A stretch of 64,000 bases of DNA from DASWHR01 sp036398095 (lineage in GTDB: Bacteria; Actinomycetota; AC-67): assembly GCA_036398095.1 (NCBI GenBank), contig DASWHR010000103.1:1-64000 (forward strand). The letters run 5' to 3'. The notes below the pieces were generated by a model that was not told the origin of the DNA, did not search any database, and saw only the letters and a program-made list of their open reading frames with translations. The translations under genes were made by a program, and so were the position numbers. Of the stretch, positions 58,184 to 64,000 are shown in pieces; within the stretch, counting starts at the first letter, position 1, and every line of letters begins with the position of its first letter.

Positions 58184-59792
58184 GCCGGATCCGATCGAGG
58201 CGGCCGGCCACGGCGACGAGGCCCCCGGCATCGTCGGACCGCTCGGCTTGACGCCCGACGCCGAAGCCGGCATGAGCGCCGCTGAGTCCGCCGCGCTCGA
58301 GCACGCTGCCGACATCGCCGGGGTGACGCGATCCCTGGTCGAAGAGGATCCGCCGATGAGCGCGCACGAGGTGCGACGCCTTGCCGTCAAAGGCATCGGC
58401 GCCGTCCTGGTGCGAACGTTCACGCTCCGCGCGATCACGTTCGCCGGCAACATCATTCTGGCACGAATCTTGGATCCGAAATCGTTCGGTCTGTTCGCGA
58501 TCGTCAACTTCGTGGTGCTGATCTCGGCGTTCCTGGCCGGCATGGGCATCGGCGCCGCGCTCGTTCAACGCAAGCAGCGACTGACCGAGGACGACCTGCG
58601 CACGGCCTTCACCTTGGGTTTCATCGTCGACGGCGTCATCACGATCGCGCTCGTGCTGCTCGCCCCGGTGCTCGTCGCCGCGTACAACCTCGAGCCGCAA
58701 TACGCCAACGCCGTTCGCGTGATGGCGCTGACGATCATGGTCTCGGCGCTCGCGATCGTGCCCGCCATTCAGATGGAGCGCAACCTGCGCTTCAAAGAGA
58801 TGGCCAACGCCGACCTGGTCGCGCAACTCGTCTACGTCGCCACGGCCGTCGGGCTGGCGGTCGGGGGACTGCACGTATCGGCGTTCGTGATCGCCTCGGT
58901 CATCTCCCGGTCTCTGCACACCATCATCGTCAACATCATCTCACCGTGGAAGCCGGCGCTCGGGATCGTGCGGGAACGGCTGCGGGCGATGCTCGCGTTC
59001 GGCGTTCCGTATCAACTCAACGGCCTCGTGCTGCAACTCAAGGACAACTTCGTTCCGACGTTCATCGCCGTCGTGGCCGGAGCGGAAGCCGTCGGCTACA
59101 TCAACTGGGCCGTCGGGCTGGCCACGAACGCGCTGTTCCTGCTGACCATCGTGTCGCGCGTGACGTTTCCCGCCTACGCGCGGCTGCAGCACGACCTGCC
59201 GGCGCTCAAGGACTCGGTCGAGAAGTCCATCAAGTGGATCTCGGCCACGGTCTTCCCGGCCGTGTTCATGCTGGCCGCGCTGGCGCATCAGATCGTGCGC
59301 TTCCTCTACGGCCCGAAGTGGGCGCCCGGCTTGATCTCGTTCTATTTGCTCTGCATCCCGATGATCGCCTCGTCGTACTCGACCGTTCTGGTCAGCGCGC
59401 TGCACGGCGTCGGCCGGGCCAAGACCGTGCTCAAGCTGACCACGATCTGGGCGATCGCCGGGTGGGCGATCGCCGTTCCGATGACGCTGTGGATCGGCTA
59501 CAACGGCTTCGCGCTGGCGATGGCGTTCGTGTCGATGCTGTCGGTCCTGTCGGTGATCGAGATGAACAAGGTCGTCAAAATCTCTTTCGTCCGCGATCAG
59601 ATCAAGATCGCGATCATCGCCGGCGTGCCGGCGTTTGCCGTCTGGGTGATGTCCTATCAGGTCGTTCACGGAATTCCGTCGCTGCTTGGGCTCGCGGCCT
59701 TCGGCGGCCTGTCCTACGTCGGCTTGATGGCGCTGACCGGCGAGATCCGCGAAGCCCGCGCGCTGGTGAAGGGGTCGCTGCAGCGTGCGTAG
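58164..59792 (+). CDS. MOP-superfamily polysaccharide flippase (Wzx/lipopolysaccharide exporter type)
   Basis: A 542-residue membrane protein. GTG 58164 has AAAGGAGG upstream and gives a polar N-terminal extension of about 65 residues; ATG 58356 would start right before the first helix (SAHEVRRLAVKGIGAVLVRT). About 12 to 14 transmembrane segments follow, including ITFAGNIILARILDPKSFGLFAI, which is the family signature at helix 1-2, and PYQLNGLVLQLKDNF. It should flip lipid-linked oligosaccharide across the membrane. It is the only flippase in the window, so it may also serve the operon at 8-19 kb. Confidence 0.88.
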   Translation: MCGWLGRPDPIEAAGHGDEAPGIVGPLGLTPDAEAGMSAAESAALEHAADIAGVTRSLVEEDPPMSAHEVRRLAVKGIGAVLVRTFTLRAITFAGNIILARILDPKSFGLFAIVNFVVLISAFLAGMGIGAALVQRKQRLTEDDLRTAFTLGFIVDGVITIALVLLAPVLVAAYNLEPQYANAVRVMALTIMVSALAIVPAIQMERNLRFKEMANADLVAQLVYVATAVGLAVGGLHVSAFVIASVISRSLHTIIVNIISPWKPALGIVRERLRAMLAFGVPYQLNGLVLQLKDNFVPTFIAVVAGAEAVGYINWAVGLATNALFLLTIVSRVTFPAYARLQHDLPALKDSVEKSIKWISATVFPAVFMLAALAHQIVRFLYGPKWAPGLISFYLLCIPMIASSYSTVLVSALHGVGRAKTVLKLTTIWAIAGWAIAVPMTLWIGYNGFALAMAFVSMLSVLSVIEMNKVVKISFVRDQIKIAIIAGVPAFAVWVMSYQVVHGIPSLLGLAAFGGLSYVGLMALTGEIREARALVKGSLQRA

Positions 59793-60669
59793 CGGCCAGC
59801 AGATGATGCGCGTCGCCGGCCTCGTCCGGCCGTGCGTGGTGTGCGACTCCACCGAACGCTCCGTTGAGCTTCGACTAGGCGAATACGAGATTCACCGTTG
59901 TCCGTGCGGGCTGCGGACGCTGTCGCCGGAGCCGGCCGAAGAGACGCTCGTCGAGGTCTTCGACGACGGCACCATCTACTCGGAAGCCGAATCGCTGCGT
60001 GTTCACGTGCTGGAACAGAACCATCGCTCGCTCTACGACGTCGAGAAGTTCGTCACGCCGGGCCGGCTGCTGGACGTCGGATGCGGGCTCGGCTATCTGC
60101 TCGAGTCGGCGCGCGCGCGTGGCTGGGACGCGGTCGGCGTCGATCCGTCGCCGTTCTCGGTGCAGCGCGCCCGCGAGAAAGGCTTCGAAGCGCATCGCGG
60201 CTTGCTGCACGAGCTGAAGCTTCCGGCGGCGTCCTTCGACGCGATCTCGCTGCTGCAGGTCGTCGAGCATCTGATCGACTCGCGCGCGCTGCTGGCGGAA
60301 TGCCGCCGCCTGCTCAAGCCGGGTGGCGCGATCCTGATCGAGACGCCGAATCCCGCCTCGCTGCTGGCCGGCGTCAAGCGCGAGCGCTTCAACTATTGGA
60401 TCCCGCCGGTGCACTGCGTCTGGTACACGCCCGATGCGCTCGGCCGCCTGCTGTCGTCGGCCGGCTTCACGCCGGTCAAGGTCGCGACGTGGAGCGCCCG
60501 AACGCCCGTGCTGCACGACGGCGTTGACGTCGTCGCCTCGACAAAGATCGGCCGCAAGCTGCCGGGGCGCGTGCGGCGCGTCGCCGGCGGCGCGGTCGGC
60601 GCGCTCGCCGACGCGTTCGGTCGCGGCTCGATCGTCGAAGCCGTCGCACTGCGATGGGAGGACGCGTGA
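59785..60669 (+). CDS. SAM-dependent methyltransferase with variant zinc ribbon
   Basis: A 294-residue protein from GTG 59785, overlapping the flippase stop. The ribbon is CVVCDSTERS ... HRCPCGLRTL, where the second knuckle is C-x-C rather than C-x2-C. The core has LLDVGCGLGYLLESARARG, ISLLQVVEHLIDS and KPGGAILIETPNP. Likely a sugar methyltransferase. The next gene has the same variant ribbon, suggesting a tandem duplication. Confidence 0.84.
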   Translation: MRSGQQMMRVAGLVRPCVVCDSTERSVELRLGEYEIHRCPCGLRTLSPEPAEETLVEVFDDGTIYSEAESLRVHVLEQNHRSLYDVEKFVTPGRLLDVGCGLGYLLESARARGWDAVGVDPSPFSVQRAREKGFEAHRGLLHELKLPAASFDAISLLQVVEHLIDSRALLAECRRLLKPGGAILIETPNPASLLAGVKRERFNYWIPPVHCVWYTPDALGRLLSSAGFTPVKVATWSARTPVLHDGVDVVASTKIGRKLPGRVRRVAGGAVGALADAFGRGSIVEAVALRWEDA

Positions 60670-61538
60670 GCGTCGCCGTGCGCCTTCGCTGCCCGTCCTG
60701 CGGCCGCGGCGATTGGAGGCCGGATCTGGAGGCCGGCGAACATCGTCTGGTTCGCTGCCGCTGCGGCCTGCGCGCACTCGACCGCGCGCCCGACGCGGCC
60801 GCCGCGCTGCACGACAACGAGAACATGTACGGCGCCGAGGAATACAACGCCTGGTATCGAACGATGCGCGAGACGCTGACCGCGCGGTACCGCCGCGACC
60901 TGGACGAGATCGAGCGGCTCACCGGTGGCACGCGTGGCGCGATCCTGGACATCGGATGCTCGTACGGCTGGTTCCTGTCCGTCGCCGCCGGTCGCGGCTG
61001 GCGCACCGCCGGCATCGAGGCAACCGACGCAACCGCGCGCGAGGCGCGCGAGGCCGGACTGGACGTCCGAACCGGAACGATCGACGCCGCCGGCTTCGCC
61101 GACGGTTCCTTCGATGTCGTGTGCCTGTGGGACGTGCTCGAGCATGTGCCGGCAGTGGACGAATTCCTCGCCGAGATCCACCGCGTCCTGCGCCCGGGCG
61201 GCGTGCTGGCCGTCAACTCGCCGAACATCGGCAGCGTGATGGCACGCCAAGCCGGCGCGGACTGGGCATGGCTGCTGCTGCCACACCACGTCTGGCATTT
61301 CACGCCGCCGGCAATGTGCGCAACGCTGCAGACACGCGGCTTCACCGTCGAGCGCGCCTACACCTGGGAGCCGCCCGAGGCGTTCGTGGAAAACCTCATG
61401 CTCTACAAGCGCCACCCGAGGCTCGGGTCCAAGCCGGTCCGGCGCATCACCGACAAGCTGCTCAGCCCGGCCGAGAAAGCATGGTGCCGTCTCGGCTACG
61501 GCGGCCTGATTCGCGCCTACGCTCGGAGGTCGCCGTGA
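60666..61538 (+). CDS. SAM-dependent methyltransferase with variant zinc ribbon
   Basis: A 290-residue protein from GTG 60666. Ribbon: CPSCGRGDW ... VRCRCGLRAL (C-x2-C, C-x-C). Core: ILDIGCSYGWFLSVAAGRG, VVCLWDVLEHVPA and RPGGVLAVNSPNIG. The overall layout parallels the preceding gene but sequence identity is moderate, so a duplication would be old. Target unknown. Confidence 0.84.
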   Translation: MSVAVRLRCPSCGRGDWRPDLEAGEHRLVRCRCGLRALDRAPDAAAALHDNENMYGAEEYNAWYRTMRETLTARYRRDLDEIERLTGGTRGAILDIGCSYGWFLSVAAGRGWRTAGIEATDATAREAREAGLDVRTGTIDAAGFADGSFDVVCLWDVLEHVPAVDEFLAEIHRVLRPGGVLAVNSPNIGSVMARQAGADWAWLLLPHHVWHFTPPAMCATLQTRGFTVERAYTWEPPEAFVENLMLYKRHPRLGSKPVRRITDKLLSPAEKAWCRLGYGGLIRAYARRSP

Positions 61539-62323
61539 CGCTTTCGGCCGTCATCATCGCCGTGAATGAGCGCGACATGCTCGCCGCGGCCATCGAATCA
61601 TGCCGGTTCGCCGACGAGATCCTTGTCGTGGACGGCGGATCCACCGACGGAACGCAAGACATCGCCGGCGTTGCTGGCGCGCGAGTCGTTGAGCGCCCCT
61701 TTGACGATTTCGCGCGCCAGCGCACCTTCGCCCTGTCGCAGGCGCACGGCGACTGGGTGCTTTTCGTGGATGCCGACGAGCGCGTCACGCCGGCACTCGC
61801 GATCGAGATCGGCGGCGTCCTGGAACGCCCATCCCATGCGGGATACAGGCTGCCGCGACGCAACATGGTCCTCGGCCGCTGGCTCGACTGGCATTTCGGC
61901 GGCGACGACGCGCCGGTGCGCCTGGTGCGCCGCGAGGCCGCCCGCCTGCAGCCGCAAGGGGTCCATGAGATCATCGACGTGGGTGGCAGCGTCGGCACGC
62001 TGTCGAACCGGCTCGTGCATCTGACGCACCGCTCGGTCGCCGATCTGGTCGACAAGATCAACCGCTACTCGGGAATCGAGGCCGCCGAGCTGGCCGCGAA
62101 GGGCGCGCGCGCCCCCACGCGCCGCGCGATCGCCGCCGCCTTCCCGAAGGCGTTCGTCAAGTATTGGCGCAGCGGCTTGAACAAGGAAGATGCCGTCGGC
62201 GCGATCGAAGCCGCGTTGCTCGCGGTCAATCGCACGCTGGTGCTCGCAAAGCTGTGGGAGCTGACCCGCGCAGAGCCGCTGGAGCAGACCTACGCGAAGG
62301 CGGAAGCGGAGGCGAGGCGATGA
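61535..62323 (+). CDS. Glycosyltransferase family 2 (WaaE/KdtX-like)
   Basis: A 262-residue GT-A enzyme from GTG 61535. Motifs: LSAVIIAVNERDMLAAAIES, ILVVDGGSTDGTQD, DWVLFVDADERVTP and QGVHEIIDV. The last, with the short length, is typical of the WaaE/KdtX beta-glucosyltransferases of LPS core assembly. The acceptor might be a heptose, since the heptose pathway is encoded nearby, but that is inference. Confidence 0.86.
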   Translation: MTLSAVIIAVNERDMLAAAIESCRFADEILVVDGGSTDGTQDIAGVAGARVVERPFDDFARQRTFALSQAHGDWVLFVDADERVTPALAIEIGGVLERPSHAGYRLPRRNMVLGRWLDWHFGGDDAPVRLVRREAARLQPQGVHEIIDVGGSVGTLSNRLVHLTHRSVADLVDKINRYSGIEAAELAAKGARAPTRRAIAAAFPKAFVKYWRSGLNKEDAVGAIEAALLAVNRTLVLAKLWELTRAEPLEQTYAKAEAEARR

Positions 62324-63180
62324 AGACGCACGGGCACACCGAAACGACCGCGCCCGTGTGTCCCTGCGGCGGGTCGAGCTACAAGACGATCCTCGAAGCC
62401 GGCCGCTACTGCGTCTACGGCTGGAACGTGCAGCCGATGGACTACCAGCTTCGCAAATGCCGTCGCTGCGGCCTGATCCGCACCTGGCCGGAGCCCCCGC
62501 ACGAAGAGCACCACGTGTTCCGCGACGACACGTTCCTGGAGTCCTACCTGCAGAATCCCGGACTCTACGAGCACTATCTGCGGATCACCGTCGGAGAGAT
62601 CGCGCGCGTCAAGCCGGCGCCCGGCCGGTTCCTCGACGTCGGAGCGAACATCGGCACGCAACTGAAGATCGCGCTCGATCGCGGCTACGACGCGGTGGGC
62701 GTCGAGCTGAACACCGCTGCGTGCGACTACGCGCGGAGCCAAGGACTGAACGTCATCAACGCTGCGTGCGAGGAAGCCGGCTTCGAGGACGCGTCCTTCG
62801 ACGTGATCAGCCTCAGCGCCACCGCCGAGCACATTCCCGACTTCGGCGCCGAACTCGGCTTGTACCGGCGGCTGCTCAAGCCCGGCGGGTTGCTGCACCT
62901 GTCGAACTCGCCGAACTACCGATCGCTGGGCGCCCGGTTCGAAAAAGACCTGTGGTACGGGATCCAGCCGACCGGCCATGTTTGGCAGTTCACCCCGAAG
63001 ACCCTCAAGGCCGTCGTGCGCCGTTGCGGTCTGGACCCCGTCTACGTCCGAACCTACAACCTGCATCGCGACTTCGGCCGCGGCAAGAAAGAGCGGCTGC
63101 GCAAGCGTGCCTTCGCGGTGGCCGAGAAGCTCGGCTTGGGCGACGCGCTCTCCGTGGGTGCGGTCCGCCCCCGCTCATGA
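62320..63180 (+). CDS. SAM-dependent methyltransferase with zinc ribbon
   Basis: A 286-residue protein. N-terminal cysteines: CPCGGSSYK ... RKCRRCGLIRTWP, where the first knuckle is C-x-C and the second C-x2-C, the reverse of the two methyltransferases upstream. The core has FLDVGANIGTQLKIALDRG, VISLSATAEHIPDF and KPGGLLHLSNSPN. Glycan methylation is presumed. It overlaps the preceding stop by four bases. Confidence 0.84.
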   Translation: MKTHGHTETTAPVCPCGGSSYKTILEAGRYCVYGWNVQPMDYQLRKCRRCGLIRTWPEPPHEEHHVFRDDTFLESYLQNPGLYEHYLRITVGEIARVKPAPGRFLDVGANIGTQLKIALDRGYDAVGVELNTAACDYARSQGLNVINAACEEAGFEDASFDVISLSATAEHIPDFGAELGLYRRLLKPGGLLHLSNSPNYRSLGARFEKDLWYGIQPTGHVWQFTPKTLKAVVRRCGLDPVYVRTYNLHRDFGRGKKERLRKRAFAVAEKLGLGDALSVGAVRPRS

Positions 63181-63211
63181 CCCGGCCTAATCCTGGGGCT
63201 ATGATCCGGCC

Positions 63212-63850
63212 GTGAAACGATCGTTCGCGCGGGCACTGTCGCGTCTGCACCGCAAGCTCCACGCATTCGAAGAGCGCGCGGATGCGCCGGCCTTCGGCGC
63301 GAAAGGTCCCGGCAGCGTCGTCGTCATGCCCAGCATGCTGCTCAACCCCGACCGGCTCCACATCGGCCGCGACTCCTACATCCATCCCTATTGCCGGCTC
63401 GAGGTCATCACCGCCAACCCGCACCTTGACGGTCCGCCGCTGCCGCCGGTCGATGCGCGCATCGTCATCGGCGACCGCGTGGTCATCAATTCGTTCACGC
63501 ACTTCGGCGCGATGCAGCGCATCACCTTGGGCGACGACGTCGGCATCGCCAGCGGCGTGTGCATCGAAGACCACCACTATCTGTTCGAAAAGGCCGACGA
63601 GACTCGGCCGCTCAAGAAGCAACCGTTCCGCGTCGCGGCGGTCACGCTGGAAGACGGCTGCATGATCGGCGAGCATGCGGTGATCCTTCCCGGCGTCACC
63701 GTCGGCGCGAACTCGTGGGTCGGCGCCAACGCGGTCGTCACCGAAGACGTGCCGCCCTACTCGATCGTCGCCGGCGTGCCGGCAAAGGTCATCCGCCGGA
63801 TGGATCCCGCATCGGGCGAGTGGCGACGCCTGCGCGCCAAGCGCTCGTGA
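63212..63850 (+). CDS. Hexapeptide-repeat (LbH) acyltransferase
   Basis: A 212-residue protein from GTG 63212. The C-terminal two thirds form a left-handed beta-helix of hexapeptide repeats (IVIGDRVVINSFTHFG; DVGIASGVCIEDHHY; CMIGEHAVILPGVTVG), ending in VAGVPAKVIRRM, typical of CysE/NodL/WbbJ-like O-acetyltransferases. It probably acetylates a sugar of the glycan using acetyl-CoA. The start lies 31 bp after the previous stop with only a weak ribosome-binding site. Confidence 0.86.
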   Translation: MKRSFARALSRLHRKLHAFEERADAPAFGAKGPGSVVVMPSMLLNPDRLHIGRDSYIHPYCRLEVITANPHLDGPPLPPVDARIVIGDRVVINSFTHFGAMQRITLGDDVGIASGVCIEDHHYLFEKADETRPLKKQPFRVAAVTLEDGCMIGEHAVILPGVTVGANSWVGANAVVTEDVPPYSIVAGVPAKVIRRMDPASGEWRRLRAKRS

Positions 63851-64000
63851 AGATCGCGGCGGTCGTTTTGAACTTCCGCCGGGCCGGCGACACCATCGCC
63901 TGCGTCGAATCGATCCGTGGCGACGCGCCCGATGTGGACGTGATCGTGGTGGACAACGCCTCCGGCGACGGGTCGGCGCAGCGAATCGCGTCCGCGTTGC
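63847..64000 (+). CDS. Glycosyltransferase family 2, N-terminal part only
   Basis: A partial gene running off the right edge; 51 residues are visible from GTG 63847, overlapping the previous stop by four bases. KIAAVVLNFRRAGDTIACVE and VIVVDNASGDGS are the first two motifs of the rhamnosyltransferase-like family 2 branch. The rest lies outside the window. Confidence 0.8.
   Translation, partial: MKIAAVVLNFRRAGDTIACVESIRGDAPDVDVIVVDNASGDGSAQRIASAL

Noticed and set aside
1..64000. tRNA, rRNA or tmRNA genes
   Set aside because: No cloverleaf-like segment with a GTTCGAATC-type T-loop and matching acceptor stem was noticed on either strand by eye. A covariance-model search would be decisive.

Overview
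The window is G+C-rich, tightly packed bacterial DNA, by eye about two thirds G+C. No tRNA or rRNA gene was recognised. A BldC-type MerR helix-turn-helix protein, a class II DAHP synthase, frequent GTG starts, secreted proteins with Ig-like 'DTTITGGPSG' repeats, and a regulator C-terminal domain best known from actinobacterial activators all point to an uncultured Actinomycetota. This is an inference from gene content; no phylogenetic marker is complete enough to place it further.

Layout. (1) 1-6.1 kb holds unrelated metabolic genes: an unknown partial protein, a CefD-like aminotransferase, a secreted ceramidase-like protein, a 2-hydroxyacid dehydrogenase, an IS110-family insertion sequence and a small membrane protein. 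(2) 6.1-7.9 kb is a regulatory patch: a long noncoding leader with three terminator-like hairpins, a BldC-like protein, a sigma-region-4-like protein and an unlisted 28-residue membrane peptide. (3) 8.0-18.9 kb is a seven-gene exopolysaccharide operon: a Wzz/BY-kinase-like protein whose P-loop is destroyed, four separate glycosyltransferases, a Wzy-type polymerase, and a fusion of a glycosyltransferase with the initiating sugar-phosphate transferase. (4) 18.9-31.8 kb is a secretion and signalling island: a minus-strand operon (subtilase, beta-propeller protein, 44-residue exported peptide), a second exported protein, a response regulator without a DNA-binding HTH, a large beta-propeller protein, a sensor histidine kinase, an alpha/beta-hydrolase pseudogene and its TetR-type neighbour. 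(5) 31.9-45.2 kb is a second glycan operon with a complete gene set for GDP-D-glycero-alpha-D-manno-heptose (isomerase, kinase, phosphatase, guanylyltransferase), six glycosyltransferases and two methyltransferases. (6) 45.2-54 kb has a DinB-like protein, a 2210-residue secreted Ig-repeat protein and DAHP synthase. (7) 54-64 kb is a third glycan block with glycosyltransferases, zinc-ribbon methyltransferases, an epimerase, a flippase and a hexapeptide acyltransferase; it runs off the end of the window.

How the parts fit. The three glycan blocks together supply initiation, assembly, heptose precursor supply, decoration by methyl and acyl groups, flipping (the only flippase is at 58 kb) and polymerisation of one or more surface polysaccharides. 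The most interesting signal is a 26-bp composite DNA element, AACATTGTT-N10-(T/G)AACGCC. It lies in the correct orientation upstream of four loci, all encoding predicted exported proteins: the subtilase operon, the 23.4-kb exported protein, the 25.4-kb beta-propeller protein and the 2210-residue Ig-repeat protein 20 kb away. Three of these surround a response regulator and a histidine kinase. I propose that this is a co-regulated extracellular-protein regulon, driven either by the local two-component system or by an alternative sigma factor. One copy of the element travels with a decayed duplicate of the response regulator gene.
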